64,000 bases of DNA from Leptospiraceae bacterium (GCA_024233875.1 JACKPB010000003.1:361871-425870), one strand, 5' to 3'; shown: positions 35,198-45,045, counted from the first letter of the stretch. Program-made: numbers and translations. Notes: generated from the letters alone by a model not told the origin.

Positions 35198-37023
35198 TCA
35201 CCTCTCCCGCTCTCTCTGACTATAGCTTGGATTTGTTTGGAAAGTTCTGTGGACTTTTTTAATTCTTCGGCAAAGAAAGGATAACTGTATCCCCAGTTGG
35301 AAGTCTCATCCGTTCCGGGAACATTGATTCTATGCTTTTCCGGATCTTTCAGAATGCTTTCAAATCCTTTTCTTTCTGTGGAGAGTTCTCCTGTTATGAT
35401 GTAGTCATGGAGCATGTGAATCGAGAAAAGACTGGCTGCAGAGAGACCGGTTTTCAAAAACAATTCAGCCAATTCAGTTTCTTCCAGAGCTTCAATCTTT
35501 TGTTCCAATGTTAAAACGGGAGTGGTCTCAACAACTGTGACTTCCTGAGTGGTTTCCTTCTTGTCCTCGATTTCTAATTCCTCTTCATTTTCGGGGAAAA
35601 GGATTTTATAGAAGGCTTTTTTGTCATCCATAGAGGCTTCTTTCCACCAACCCATAGCAGAAGACGTATCGTGAACCGAAAGGGCAGATACTGCGACGGA
35701 TCTATATTTCTCAGGTGGAATGTAACTTCCATCCTCGAAGGATCTCGTCCAACGTATGATATCCAAGCCCAGGAGTTTGAGTTCGAATATACTGTCCCTG
35801 ACAAAACCGGGTACCGCACCGAGATCCTCAGCACAGGGAAGCATTCTTGAATTCTTAAATAGGAAATTGAGAACTTTTTCCCCTTCGGCTTTCCAGAAAG
35901 TTTCGTCTTCAGTCAAATGAATGGAAGAGAGGGGAAAGAACTTTGCTTTCACTTCTTCGGTTAGGGTATTGTAGCCGGGCATCTTGAAAAAATCCCAATA
36001 GAATATATATCTATCCTCGATGAATTCGTAGATCAAATCCAGTTTGATAAAATCTTCGGGGATGAGTCCCGCCAGATTGAATTCCTTTCGGGTTACCCCT
36101 TTTTGAGGATGAAAGTATCCGAAGCTTGCCTTGGTTTTTTCTTTCGGAATCGCCCAGATTCGGTACATTCCCAAAACGTGGTCAATCCTGTAGAGGTGAT
36201 AGATATTTTCCAGATACGCCAGTCTTCCTTTCCACCAGGAATAATTTTCTTTCTTCATTTCATCCCAATCGATAACAGGGAAGCCCCAGTTTTGACCGTC
36301 TGCGTTGAAGTAATCGGGAGGTGCCCCGGATGTGAGCTTTCGATTGAAGAGATTTCTTCTTCCCCAGACATCGGCACTATTGTCAGAAGTGAGGATGGGC
36401 ATATCCCCTTTGATATAAATCCCTTTTTTCTCCATAAGCTCCCGAACAGTCTTCATTTGTTCCAAACCTATGTACTGGAGATAAAGATGGAAGTAGCACT
36501 CATCCCTTCTCTCTTTAAAGATTTTGTTCAGAGTGTTTTGGGAAAATTCTTCCTTCCAGGTAGACCAATGCCCCGCATCGTGATCGTAGTATAAAATTGC
36601 AAAAGGAATATAGGATTCCAACCATTTATTGGACTTCAAAAAAGAATCGAGTTTCTGTTCCAGGGCTGTATCACGTATTGAATCGAAATGTGATTGTAGG
36701 ATCTCTAACTTTTCTTTCTTGATAACTCTATGTTTGATATCCGCCGGGCTCAAATCCGGTTTCTTTTTGTCGATCCCGAGAAGGTGAAGAGAGATATAGA
36801 TGGGATCAATGGCAAAAGCAGAAATTGAGCTATAGGGACTTCTTCCCCATCCGAGATCATTGAGAGGTAGAATCTGAACGATGCTCAGTCCGGAATCGGA
36901 AGCCCAATCCATGAGTGAATGCAGGGAATAAATGTCCCCACATCCATAAGAAGTTTCATTCCAGAGAGAAATGAGCGGAAAAGAGACACCGGCTCTTTTT
37001 TTTGATTTAATGATTTCCTGCAT
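35194..37023 (-). CDS. malQ: 4-alpha-glucanotransferase (amylomaltase)
   Basis: 609 residues, GH77. Markers: RAGVSFPLISLWNETSYGCGDIYSLHSLMDWASDSGLSIVQILPLNDLGWGRSPYSSISAFAIDP, GDMPILTSDNSADVWGRRNLF, YRIDHVLGMYRIWAIP (nucleophile Asp), MLPCAEDLGAVPGFV, and SALSVHDTSSAMGWW for the third acidic site. An acidic, Thr/Val-rich insert near residues 480-530 (EEELEIEDKKETTQEVTVVE...) is not part of the catalytic core and looks like a surface loop. It disproportionates maltodextrins. It is followed by ispD with a 4-base overlap. Confidence 0.94.
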   Translation of the reverse strand: MQEIIKSKKRAGVSFPLISLWNETSYGCGDIYSLHSLMDWASDSGLSIVQILPLNDLGWGRSPYSSISAFAIDPIYISLHLLGIDKKKPDLSPADIKHRVIKKEKLEILQSHFDSIRDTALEQKLDSFLKSNKWLESYIPFAILYYDHDAGHWSTWKEEFSQNTLNKIFKERRDECYFHLYLQYIGLEQMKTVRELMEKKGIYIKGDMPILTSDNSADVWGRRNLFNRKLTSGAPPDYFNADGQNWGFPVIDWDEMKKENYSWWKGRLAYLENIYHLYRIDHVLGMYRIWAIPKEKTKASFGYFHPQKGVTRKEFNLAGLIPEDFIKLDLIYEFIEDRYIFYWDFFKMPGYNTLTEEVKAKFFPLSSIHLTEDETFWKAEGEKVLNFLFKNSRMLPCAEDLGAVPGFVRDSIFELKLLGLDIIRWTRSFEDGSYIPPEKYRSVAVSALSVHDTSSAMGWWKEASMDDKKAFYKILFPENEEELEIEDKKETTQEVTVVETTPVLTLEQKIEALEETELAELFLKTGLSAASLFSIHMLHDYIITGELSTERKGFESILKDPEKHRINVPGTDETSNWGYSYPFFAEELKKSTELSKQIQAIVRESGRGE

Positions 37024-37175
37024 AAGGAATCCCCCGAAAAAAATTCAAGAAGTGTATTTTTTTTATGAATTGTACAGATCAAAAAAAACTTTCTGCCTGA
37101 AGCTTTGAGATACAAAGCCAGAAAGTCCGGACTGATAAAGATTTTCCAATAGAATTCACATCCACAGAATGAGAA

Positions 37176-37712
37176 CTATTTTTTTATAATCTTCATCTTT
37201 TCCAGAGACTCTATCTGTTTGACAACGTCGAGCATGCTTGATCGGAAGTTTTCGGATTGACGTTTGGAGAATTCCAGATTGATAGTGTCGACCCGACTCG
37301 AATAGGATAGAACCAAATCGGATTGATTCTCCGAAATCGCCTTGACCAGATCCTCTCCCAGTTCACTTCGAATTTTTATCGCGTCGGTATAATCGGTGTG
37401 AGTCTTTCTCAATACATAGTATGCATTGTTCAACTTGAGTGAAATCCCGACAGGAATATCTGTATCAAAACTATCCAAGTAGTAATCCAGGAAGTATTTC
37501 TTTTCACCTGAAGTGTTGTTGAGCACACCATAGAGGTTTACACTATTGGGTTTTGAATTTAAGCAGAAGGGGTGCCAATTCCAGGTGGGACAGACGGGTT
37601 CGGACTTCACTGTGTACTGTTCGAGAGTGGGCTCCGGAATCACTTCAATTGAGGAACAAAATCCGAGAAAGAAAGGAAGAATCATAACTAGAAAAGTTTG
37701 GAAATATTTCAT
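37176..37712 (-). CDS. Probable lipoprotein of unknown function
   Basis: 178 residues from the ATG at 37712, chosen because GAGGTG lies 3 bases before it and it begins the signal peptide MKYFQTFLVMILPFFLGFC. The lipobox is relaxed (LGFC). The mature part has a two-cysteine hairpin VCPTWNWHPFCLN and later helices (KIRSELGEDLVKAISENQSDLVLSY). I do not recognise the family. It stands alone, with AT-rich spacers on both sides. Confidence 0.65.
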   Translation of the reverse strand: MKYFQTFLVMILPFFLGFCSSIEVIPEPTLEQYTVKSEPVCPTWNWHPFCLNSKPNSVNLYGVLNNTSGEKKYFLDYYLDSFDTDIPVGISLKLNNAYYVLRKTHTDYTDAIKIRSELGEDLVKAISENQSDLVLSYSSRVDTINLEFSKRQSENFRSSMLDVVKQIESLEKMKIIKK

Positions 37713-37968
37713 GAACACCTCATCTCCTACTAAAATATTTTTTTTGAATCTAATGACCAATAAATTTTTAGATTTTGCAATTGATTTTCTCTATTTTCTG
37801 AGACAGAACTCATTCTCCTTATTTTAGGAATTTCATAGGAAAGTCATCTCTAACTAAATTCTGAATGGAGCTCAATCCATCCGAAGATCATTTCTTCTAC
37901 CTAAATCCTGATTCCTGATTGAAAAATCCATTTCCAAGATTTTACCCTCTTCCAAATTGGGATTTATT

Positions 37969-39189
37969 ATGACCTCCTTCCCTAAAGACAAAATAAATGT
38001 TCTTCTCCTCGAAAACGTCCACCAGGATGCAGTTCGTCTCTTTCAGGAAGACGGATATTCCGTCACCCACGCCAAAGATGCCTATTCCGAAGAGGAATTG
38101 ATTCGCGTTATGCCGGATGTCCATATCTTAGGAATTCGATCCAAGACAAATGTCACCGCTAGAGTTTTGGAAGCTTCCCCCAGACTTTTGTCTATAGGTT
38201 GTTTTTGCATCGGAACCAATCAGGTCGATCTCTCCGAATCTGAGAAGAGAGGCATTCCGGTCTTCAATGCACCCTATTCCAACACCCGGAGTGTGGCGGA
38301 ACTCGTGATCGCAGAGATCATCATTCTGGCGAGGAAAATCGGAGACCAATCCCGGGATGCCCATCTCGGAAAATGGAACAAAATCTCTTCGGGTTGCTAC
38401 GAAGTCCGGGGAAAGACACTCGGAATCGTTGGATACGGGCACATCGGTTCTCAGGTTTCCATTCTGGCTGAATCCATGGGTATGAAGGTCCTATTCTTTG
38501 ACATTCAAACCAAGCTTCCCCTCGGCAACGCCGAAAGTAGCGGAACCTATGAAAATCTTCTGCGACATTCCGACTTTGTAAGCTTCCATGTCCCGGAAAG
38601 TCCGGACACTATGGACCTGTTGGGAGAAAATGAAATCTCGATGATGAAAAAGGGAAGCTATGTGATCAATCTCTCCCGTGGTCGGGTGGTCAATATCGAC
38701 GCACTCTCGGATGCATTGAAGTCCGGTCACATTGCAGGTGCCGGAGTGGATGTCTACCCCGAAGAACCCAAGTCCAATAAGGATCCCTTTCTCACTCCCC
38801 TACAGAATCTACCCAATGTATTTCTCACCCCACACATCGGAGGAAGTACTGAAGAAGCACAAAAAAACATCGGTTCGGAAGTAGCATTGAAACTATTGAA
38901 GTACATAAACAATGGTTCCACCGGTTTCTCTGTAAATTTCCCGAATCTGGAGCTTCCCATTCTCAGGCAGAACCACAGAATCCTCAACGTTCACAAAAAC
39001 ATGCCCGGATTTCTGCGGGATATCAATAAAATTGTTTCCGATCTGGGCGCCAATATCGTGAGTCAGTATCTGGGAACCACTGCTGACATAGGCTATCTCA
39101 TCATGGATGTGAATCAGGACATAGGTGATGCCGTCAAAGATGAGATCAAAAAGCACGAAAACTCTATAAAAACCAGAATTCTCTACTGA
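37969..39189 (+). CDS. serA: D-3-phosphoglycerate dehydrogenase
   Basis: 406 residues, starting serine synthesis from 3-phosphoglycerate. It has the NAD motif GKTLGIVGYGHIGSQVSILAESMGM, the FVSFHVPESPDTMDLLGENEI segment, catalytic Arg in NLSRGRVVNIDAL, Glu in VDVYPEEP and His in NVFLTPHIGGSTEEAQ. A short C-terminal ACT domain (~330-406) matches the E. coli-type enzyme with serine feedback. I start at the ATG four codons into the open frame. It converges with the FecR gene, and the two ends overlap by 7 bases. Confidence 0.94.
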   Translation: MTSFPKDKINVLLLENVHQDAVRLFQEDGYSVTHAKDAYSEEELIRVMPDVHILGIRSKTNVTARVLEASPRLLSIGCFCIGTNQVDLSESEKRGIPVFNAPYSNTRSVAELVIAEIIILARKIGDQSRDAHLGKWNKISSGCYEVRGKTLGIVGYGHIGSQVSILAESMGMKVLFFDIQTKLPLGNAESSGTYENLLRHSDFVSFHVPESPDTMDLLGENEISMMKKGSYVINLSRGRVVNIDALSDALKSGHIAGAGVDVYPEEPKSNKDPFLTPLQNLPNVFLTPHIGGSTEEAQKNIGSEVALKLLKYINNGSTGFSVNFPNLELPILRQNHRILNVHKNMPGFLRDINKIVSDLGANIVSQYLGTTADIGYLIMDVNQDIGDAVKDEIKKHENSIKTRILY

Positions 39190-40259
39190 GCGGCTTCTTC
39201 CGGTTCGATGATTTCTTCGGGTTCGATCAAGACCTCACCTTCCAGAGTGAGGAACTTCAGAGGACCCTTCTCTTCTGTAGGTTTTTCTATAGGAATCCCG
39301 GTGACATCCCCTCCGGATCTAATGTGGACTGTCTGCAATTTCGATTGGGAATAGGTTTCAAACCTCTGAAGAAGTAAATCTTTGTTTTCCTGATTTCGAT
39401 TTCGAATCGCTAGCTTCAATTCGGTGGGTTGGAGGGAGATCGGCTTCAATTCTACCAAATGTGATTCAATATCCTGAAGCACGGCAGCTTCAGCTTTTTT
39501 GAATTCCAGTTCGGGTAAGGGGAGATCTTCCATGGATTTTTTTATCAATTCGATATTTGCCCCGAGATTCTCTTCAGAATTCAGAAGAGAATTGATTTCT
39601 TTTATGGGCAGAGACTCAGAAAAACTCTTGGCTTTTTCAATATCAATCTCAGATTTCATGCCTGAGGGTAGGCTCAGGACTCTTTTTTCTAAATTCTTCC
39701 TCAGACCGGCATAGATAGGGGGGAGGTTCCCGGTATCTTTTCTATCCAGAACCGGAACCAGAGGTCGAATCTTCACTTCTCCCTCGGTAACAATGGTCCG
39801 GGAGAGTCCATCCAGGGCAACATCCAGTCGAAATGCGGATTGTCCGCTTTCAATGAGAGCGAGTGGCGTCGCGACTTCTACCTGAAAGTCTTTGTTTTCT
39901 CCGGCCTGAAAAATACCGGTTCCCAATTCCAATTCCAGAGAAAGCTTTTTTTCATTGGGTGAAAACTGATTGAAGACAAAGACAGAACCCGGCTCCAGTC
40001 GCAAACAGAGGTTCAGACCCGAGTATTGAAATTCGAGATCGACAAAAGACCTCAAACCCACGCGGAGCTTTTCTCCTTCTTTGATCCAATCCCCGTATCC
40101 GGAGACCGACCGCCCTTCTATCTTCGCATCACCGAGAAGTGTCAGGACATATCCATGTAGAACCGGTTTTTCGATAGGTTTTGCTATTTCTTGATTTGTC
40201 TTCGCTTTGCAGGAAACTACTAAACTAAGGATCAGGACTAGGATTATCTTGGCTTTCAA
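39183..40259 (-). CDS. FecR-domain lipoprotein
   Basis: 358 residues. Signal peptide with a clear lipobox, LSLVVSC. The first half is a FecR domain: GDAKIEGRSVSGYGDWIKEGEKLRVGLRSFVDLEFQYSGLNLCLRLEPGSVFVF and the closing LALIESGQSAFRLDVALDGLSRTIVTEGEVKI. The C-terminal ~180 residues are helical. Spirochetes carry many FecR lipoproteins that are not tied to iron-dicitrate signalling; no sigma factor or TonB receptor is adjacent. Role unknown. Confidence 0.82.
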   Translation of the reverse strand: MKAKIILVLILSLVVSCKAKTNQEIAKPIEKPVLHGYVLTLLGDAKIEGRSVSGYGDWIKEGEKLRVGLRSFVDLEFQYSGLNLCLRLEPGSVFVFNQFSPNEKKLSLELELGTGIFQAGENKDFQVEVATPLALIESGQSAFRLDVALDGLSRTIVTEGEVKIRPLVPVLDRKDTGNLPPIYAGLRKNLEKRVLSLPSGMKSEIDIEKAKSFSESLPIKEINSLLNSEENLGANIELIKKSMEDLPLPELEFKKAEAAVLQDIESHLVELKPISLQPTELKLAIRNRNQENKDLLLQRFETYSQSKLQTVHIRSGGDVTGIPIEKPTEEKGPLKFLTLEGEVLIEPEEIIEPEEAAQ

Positions 40260-40392
40260 ACTGAAACTCCCGAAAGAAAAAAGACATTTATTTGAAATAT
40301 AGGTTTAATTACCCCATTGAAATCGAAAATCTATTTTTTTTTTCGGGATCTTATTTCTCTGAATTTAAAAAACTGTCAAATCCGGAGAAATT

Positions 40393-41904
40393 TCATTCCT
40401 TTCTCATGAGGGGGAAGAAGATCGTGTCACGAATCGAAGGACTATTGGTAAACAACATCACCATTCGATCCACACCGATTCCGAGACCTCCCGTAGGTGG
40501 CATCCCGTATTCGAGAGCACGGATGAAGTCGTTGTCCATCATGAAAGCTTCATCATCACCCGCCTCCCTCTGGGCTACCTGTTCTTCGAAACGTTTCCTC
40601 TGATCGAAGGGGTCATTCAACTCGGAGAAGGCATTTCCCATCTCACGACCGAGGATGTAGGGTTCGAATCTCTCAACGAAATTCGGATCGTCTTCCCGGG
40701 ACTTGGCAAGTGGGGAGAGCTCGAGGGGATGATCGGTGATGAAAATGGGCTGAATGAGTTTGGACTCTACCTTCTCGGAAAAGACCTCATCGGCAACTTT
40801 CCAGATGCCGGTGCATCCATCTGCATCCACCCCAACACCTTTGGCAAGTTTTTTGGCTTCGTCGAGAGTCTTGACTGTTTTGAAATCGATTCCCGAGTGT
40901 TCCTGAATGATGTCCGCATACTTCTTTCGGTTCCAGGGAGGCGAAAGATCGATCTCATGCTCTCCATTTTTGAATTTCAATCCCAGGCCTATCTTTTCAG
41001 CTACTGTGACAAACAATTTCTCCGTTAGGCGGAGCATGGTCTCCATGTCCCCGTAGGCCATATAGGCTTCCATCATGGTGAATTCGGGATTGTGTTTGAA
41101 GGAGATTCCCTCATTTCGAAAATTTCTATTCAACTCAAAAACTCGATCCATTCCACCGACAATGAGTCTCTTGAGATAGAGTTCGGGTGCGATACGCAAA
41201 AAGAGTTCCATGTCGAGAGCATTGTGGTGGGTGACAAAAGGTCTTGCAGAAGCCCCTCCCGCGATGGGTTGCATCATCGGTGTCTCCACCTCGAGGAATC
41301 CTTCCGACTGAAAGAAGCTCCGGATCTCCGCAAGGATCTTACTTCGCATAACGAATGTATCACGAACATGATCATTTACTATCAAATCAACATAACGCAT
41401 CCGATATCTCTGCTCTTTGTCAGCAAAGGCATCATAGACAACTCCATCCTTTTCTTTGACAACGGGAAGGGGGCGGACACATTTGGCAAGAATCCGAACA
41501 GAGGTCACATGGATGGAAATCTCACCTTTTTGGGTTTTGAAGAGATAACCTTCCACACCGATCTGATCACCCAGGTCGAAAGATTTGAAGAGAGCGTAGT
41601 TTTCTTCCCCCACTCCATCCCTTGCCACATAGATTTGAATGAGACCATCCCTATCCTTGAGGTGACCGAAACTGGCCTTACCCATCACACGTTTGGCGTG
41701 GAGTCTTCCTCCCAGAAGGAAGAGCTTTGGATCCTTACCCTCATCTTCCGCTTTTATGGCATCAAAGTTTTCTATTAGATTTTTGGAATAGGCGTTGGGG
41801 AAAAATCGAACCGGATAGGGATTGATTCCCTTCTCTTTGAGTTCTTTGATTTTTTCAATCCTCTGCTTTATGAGTTCATTTTGCTCTAATTCATGTTCTT
41901 CCAT
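40393..41904 (-). CDS. lysS: Lysyl-tRNA synthetase, class II
   Basis: 503 residues. N-terminal OB-fold ([32 protein letters not shown]), motif 2 [29 protein letters not shown], and motif 3 [27 protein letters not shown]. All active-site blocks look intact. It is 12 bases downstream of the VKOR-DsbA fusion gene, so probably in the same transcript. Confidence 0.97.
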   Translation of the reverse strand: MEEHELEQNELIKQRIEKIKELKEKGINPYPVRFFPNAYSKNLIENFDAIKAEDEGKDPKLFLLGGRLHAKRVMGKASFGHLKDRDGLIQIYVARDGVGEENYALFKSFDLGDQIGVEGYLFKTQKGEISIHVTSVRILAKCVRPLPVVKEKDGVVYDAFADKEQRYRMRYVDLIVNDHVRDTFVMRSKILAEIRSFFQSEGFLEVETPMMQPIAGGASARPFVTHHNALDMELFLRIAPELYLKRLIVGGMDRVFELNRNFRNEGISFKHNPEFTMMEAYMAYGDMETMLRLTEKLFVTVAEKIGLGLKFKNGEHEIDLSPPWNRKKYADIIQEHSGIDFKTVKTLDEAKKLAKGVGVDADGCTGIWKVADEVFSEKVESKLIQPIFITDHPLELSPLAKSREDDPNFVERFEPYILGREMGNAFSELNDPFDQRKRFEEQVAQREAGDDEAFMMDNDFIRALEYGMPPTGGLGIGVDRMVMLFTNSPSIRDTIFFPLMRKE

Positions 41905-41916
41905 CTGGGCTTTCCC

Positions 41917-43173
41917 TTATAATTTCTTTGTAATGTGATCTATGAGAGCCCTGAGAAAAATGATATCCGGAGTTCCGGGTTCGAGGGCTCTGTTGTTGAC
42001 GTAAACGGAAGGAGTGCTCTGAATATTCAAAACCTCAGCTTCATCCACTTCTCTTCCGATCTGGGCGAGAACCTCAGAAGAACTCATACAGGTGTTGAAT
42101 TCGGCTGTGTTCAAACGCGACTTCTTAGCGATTTCTAAAATAGAAGTGGGAGAGTGGCGCACTCCCTTTTCATTGTCCTCATAGAGGAGTTCGTAGACGG
42201 GACGGAATTGCTTTTGTTTGTCCGCACAGATCGCAGCACTTGCGGCCAGACAGGAACTCGCATCGGGAGTCTTTCGTGTCACCAAACGATTGCAGTTTCC
42301 ATCGAGGGGAAAGTTTTTGTAGTAAACCTTTACCATTCCGGAGTATTCAGCAAGAATTTCCTTAAGAATGTGACTGGCGTGCATGCAGTGACCGCAGTTG
42401 AAATCGGCATACTTTACGATGGTGATCGGAGCCTTGGGATCTCCGGAAAATGCAACTCCATTCAGATCGAGAGTGACAGTCGGAGCCGATTCGTAGGTTT
42501 TGATCTTTCTCTGAATCAAAGTGCCATCATTCATACTTCCCATATTGGTGGAACCGGGATTAGTGGAGTATCTTCCCCCACCGATCCCGCAGGCAAGAAA
42601 GAAAACAATAATGATCAAGTAGTTCAATAGGTCTGTGGAAAATGATTTTCCCGAGTATTTTTTGATAGTTTCCATCATAGATTCCTGAGTCTCCTCAATA
42701 GATTTCAATCCGCTCCAACTCACATAAAGCAGTCCGATCGTGATCGCATAGGTTCCGGCACAGAGGGGACAGATCGTCCCGATGACAAAGACCGAGATAA
42801 AAAGGAGGATCAGGTCAATGACCAAAGCCAGTGTGAGAAGAACCAGCATGAGCGAGAAGTAGCTCTTCTTCCTTTCGACCTCCCCTTCATACTTATAAGT
42901 AAAGAATGAGAGAATGAGCATAAGCCCGTAAAAAACAAATCCGAAGAGAGCCACAGGGATGTCCCCGAAAAAGGGAAAATTCCGAATCCCGGAATAATCA
43001 CTCTTCGCGACCTTATCACAGCCATTTTCTACGGAGGTGACCGTACAGAGTGAAGAGATAAAGTCGCCCGCAGTCCCGTAGTATTCACGAATTAAAAAAA
43101 AGGAGAGGATCACTCCGAGAAGAGAGAGGAGGATTCCGAGGAATGAATTCTTGGATTGATTTTGATTAGCCAT
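41917..43173 (-). CDS. VKOR-DsbA fusion (self-contained disulfide-forming system)
   Basis: 418 residues. N-terminal VKOR domain, four or five membrane helices over ~1-200, with a cysteine pair in CTVTSVENGCDKV and the quinone-side CxxC in GTICPLCAGTY. Then a periplasmic DsbA/thioredoxin-like domain (~235-418) with active site NCGHCMHAS, VYYKNFPLDGNCN, and cis-proline region IQSTPSVYVNN. One polypeptide therefore oxidises substrates and passes electrons to quinone. Cys-rich lipoproteins in this window are plausible clients. Confidence 0.93.
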   Translation of the reverse strand: MANQNQSKNSFLGILLSLLGVILSFFLIREYYGTAGDFISSLCTVTSVENGCDKVAKSDYSGIRNFPFFGDIPVALFGFVFYGLMLILSFFTYKYEGEVERKKSYFSLMLVLLTLALVIDLILLFISVFVIGTICPLCAGTYAITIGLLYVSWSGLKSIEETQESMMETIKKYSGKSFSTDLLNYLIIIVFFLACGIGGGRYSTNPGSTNMGSMNDGTLIQRKIKTYESAPTVTLDLNGVAFSGDPKAPITIVKYADFNCGHCMHASHILKEILAEYSGMVKVYYKNFPLDGNCNRLVTRKTPDASSCLAASAAICADKQKQFRPVYELLYEDNEKGVRHSPTSILEIAKKSRLNTAEFNTCMSSSEVLAQIGREVDEAEVLNIQSTPSVYVNNRALEPGTPDIIFLRALIDHITKKL

Positions 43174-43262
43174 ATCTGAAACCCATGTTTCTGAGAATTG
43201 TGATTTTCATCAATGATTTCTAGGAAAGAAAATCCTGAAACCTAAGAATAATACAAACAGAA

Positions 43263-43289
43263 CTGCCACCCTAAAAAATCGGATGGCAG
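43263..43289 (-). terminator. Hairpin downstream of the lipoprotein pair
   Basis: On the minus strand CTGCCATCC pairs with GGGTGGCAG (9 bp with one G-U) around a 9-base loop, followed by a moderately U-rich tail. It lies just after the second riboswitch-linked lipoprotein gene and is a plausible intrinsic terminator. Confidence 0.6.
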
Positions 43290-43296
43290 AACCTGA

Positions 43297-44127
43297 TTAC
43301 TTGCGATACCTTCCCAAAACTCCGTCTATATCAGGCCCGTCGAAAGCACCGGAGTCCACAGGGAATGCTGAGCCTGTATTCGGATTGGTTCTTGCCGAAG
43401 CCGCTGTGAGTTTGAGATACTTGAATCCATTGGTTTGAATGGAGTTCTTCACAGTCGAACTGCAACCCGTATTGAAGGTGTTGGAATCGGAGAGATTGTC
43501 GAGATCAAACCCGTCCCCCCCCGTCTGAGCAGTGTCCCAGAGAGAGTCTCCCGTGAGACGATTGGTCTCATCGTGATAGATAACGGGAGTCTTTCCTGCG
43601 AAGTTCTGCCAGTGAGAAGGATTTCTGGAAAAGGAAGTCGGACTCGAATGTGTGTAAGAGGGAGCAAATCCGCAGTAGTTCGTATTGTCCTCACTCACTT
43701 CCACTATGATGGCTTCCAGGAAAATAGAGTTGGGATCACTTCCCGCCCGAAATGGATTTTCAAATACAATGAAATCAATTCCCGTTCCATTGTAGATGGT
43801 CTTATCCTTCCAGCTGAGAACGATGCTTGCACCGCTTCCTGTCTGATCGAGACTGAAGACATCGAGAGAGCCCGCGTTCAGTCCCCCTCCCCGAACTCCA
43901 TTCACAGCATTAGCGCTGTTCCGATACTCCACTCCGGTATTTGCAGGAGCGGAGACCACTGTATCTGCCATCTCTTCCCGAAGGGGATTTCTCTGAGTGG
44001 ATGCAGAGGCCGAAACTGTTCCCTGTCCGAGAACCAAAGCGACAAGTGCCGAAGAATTGGACTTAGATGTGGCTTCGGTGCATTTCCCCAGAGAGAGAAC
44101 CAGAATGAGGAGTCCCAGTCGTTTCAT
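43297..44127 (-). CDS. Lipoprotein, possible LIC_13355-like family, second in B12-riboswitch operon
   Basis: 276 residues. Signal peptide MKRLGLLILVLSLGKC with relaxed lipobox. The mature protein is beta-rich: NSANAVNGVRGGGLNAGSLDVFSLDQTGSGASIVLSWKDKTIYNGTGIDFIVFENPFRAGS, FLEAIIVEVSEDNTNYCGFAPSY, ending SGAFDGPDIDGVLGRYRK. From memory this resembles a Leptospira lipoprotein family named after LIC_13355, but I cannot confirm it. The ATG overlaps the stop of the first lipoprotein (TAATG). Being under a cobalamin riboswitch suggests surface capture of corrinoids; this is inference. Confidence 0.75.
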   Translation of the reverse strand: MKRLGLLILVLSLGKCTEATSKSNSSALVALVLGQGTVSASASTQRNPLREEMADTVVSAPANTGVEYRNSANAVNGVRGGGLNAGSLDVFSLDQTGSGASIVLSWKDKTIYNGTGIDFIVFENPFRAGSDPNSIFLEAIIVEVSEDNTNYCGFAPSYTHSSPTSFSRNPSHWQNFAGKTPVIYHDETNRLTGDSLWDTAQTGGDGFDLDNLSDSNTFNTGCSSTVKNSIQTNGFKYLKLTAASARTNPNTGSAFPVDSGAFDGPDIDGVLGRYRK

Positions 44128-44714
44128 TATCTTTTGTCGATTCTTGACCAGGCACTACTGCTACATCCGGTTTGAATGTCCGAAACTGTCGCTGCTGTTG
44201 TGTCGGCTTTCGCTTCGGCGAGGCTGGCTTTCCCGAATGCGGTTGTGCAGTAGTAGTAGGAGTTTGCGGCTGATGGATTCGCAAAGTACACGATTTTATT
44301 GTACTTTCCCTTATTGGAGTCATTGGAAAAACAGGCTCCATTTTTTTCAGGATTTTGAGTGTAGATGACTCCATCTGAAAACTCGACAATCAAATAGCAG
44401 GAAGAATACCCTCCAAAACCTGTAGAATCATCCAACCAGACTCCGGTTTGACCGGATTTTGCTGTGATGTAAGTGTAAGTGGTGGATGTCGTAGAGGTTC
44501 CTGTATAGTTATTGTAGCTCCCGTTCAATGCAAATAGAGATGCATTTTGAGAAGTAATGGTCTGTTGTTGTCCTACGACCAAAGCCTGAAGTGTGGATCG
44601 TTCCGATTCGAGATTGTCCTGTGCTTTGTTGCCCATGCCTATTGCATTGCAACCTACTGACAGACTGATCACGATGAAAAGAGATAGAATTGATTTGATT
44701 TGTTTTTGAAACAT
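44127..44714 (-). CDS. Lipoprotein of unknown function, first in B12-riboswitch operon
   Basis: 195 residues. Signal peptide with lipobox SLSVGC. The N-terminal part is a helical ERSTLQALVVGQQQTITSQNASLFALNGSY. The rest is a compact, Tyr/Ser/Cys-rich domain (GGYSSCYLIVEFSDGVIYTQNPEKNGACFSNDSNKGKYNKIVYFANPS) with several cysteines that could pair. I do not recognise the fold with confidence. The ribosome site GGAG is 10 bases upstream of the ATG. Its leader carries the cobalamin aptamer, so B12 should repress it. Confidence 0.75.
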   Translation of the reverse strand: MFQKQIKSILSLFIVISLSVGCNAIGMGNKAQDNLESERSTLQALVVGQQQTITSQNASLFALNGSYNNYTGTSTTSTTYTYITAKSGQTGVWLDDSTGFGGYSSCYLIVEFSDGVIYTQNPEKNGACFSNDSNKGKYNKIVYFANPSAANSYYYCTTAFGKASLAEAKADTTAATVSDIQTGCSSSAWSRIDKR

Positions 44715-44781
44715 GATTTGGTTTCTCCAAAAAAATTTCCTTTTGAGAACCCCGTTTGCCTCTTTTGTGATAGGATGAACT

Positions 44782-44808
44782 GTTTTGGGAGAAATTCTCC
44801 GCCAAAAC
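44782..44808 (-). promoter_or_regulatory. Leader hairpin between the B12 aptamer and the lipoprotein start
   Basis: GTTTTGG pairs perfectly with CCAAAAC, enclosing an inner GAGAA/TTCTC stem. It lies about 70 bases upstream of the first lipoprotein ATG and has no U-run, so it is not a terminator. It may belong to the expression platform of the riboswitch. Another hairpin (AAGTGA...TCACTT, 44880-44908) lies directly after the aptamer. Confidence 0.4.
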
Positions 44809-44911
44809 CCCGATCAAAATCCTTCCAAACCTCTGAAATTATAAAATCTGGAAGTAAACCGGATCCATCCGATTACTGCAAGTGACTCCATTCCACGAGA
44901 GATCACTTAAA

Positions 44912-45045
44912 GAGGAGTATCTGGCTCAGGAACAAAAAAATGTTCCATTACAGTTGCGGGTCAGCGCAGGAATCACACCTGACTTCCTCCCATTGGATAG
45001 GGACATGGTTGCGTCTAAGCTTTCTCTGTCAAGTGAAATTGACCC
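44912..45045 (-). promoter_or_regulatory. Cobalamin (adenosylcobalamin-type) riboswitch
   Basis: On the minus strand the aptamer core is unmistakable: AATGGGAGGAAGTCAGGTG, then GATTCCTGCGCTGACCCGC, then AACTGTAA. These match the B12-box consensus GGTG...CC...GCTG-CCCGCAACTGT-A. A P7-like hairpin GGAACA-loop-TGTTCC (44933-44950 area) follows, and then the 3' core GAGCCAGATACTCC (44914-44927). It starts just after the hisA stop and reads toward two lipoprotein genes, about 200 bases before the first ATG. Binding of B12 normally lowers expression. The exact 5' boundary is approximate. Confidence 0.9.

Noticed and set aside
40660..40690. tRNA-like GGTTCGAATC string
   Set aside because: It is inside lysS and encodes part of the conserved protein; no cloverleaf can be drawn around it.
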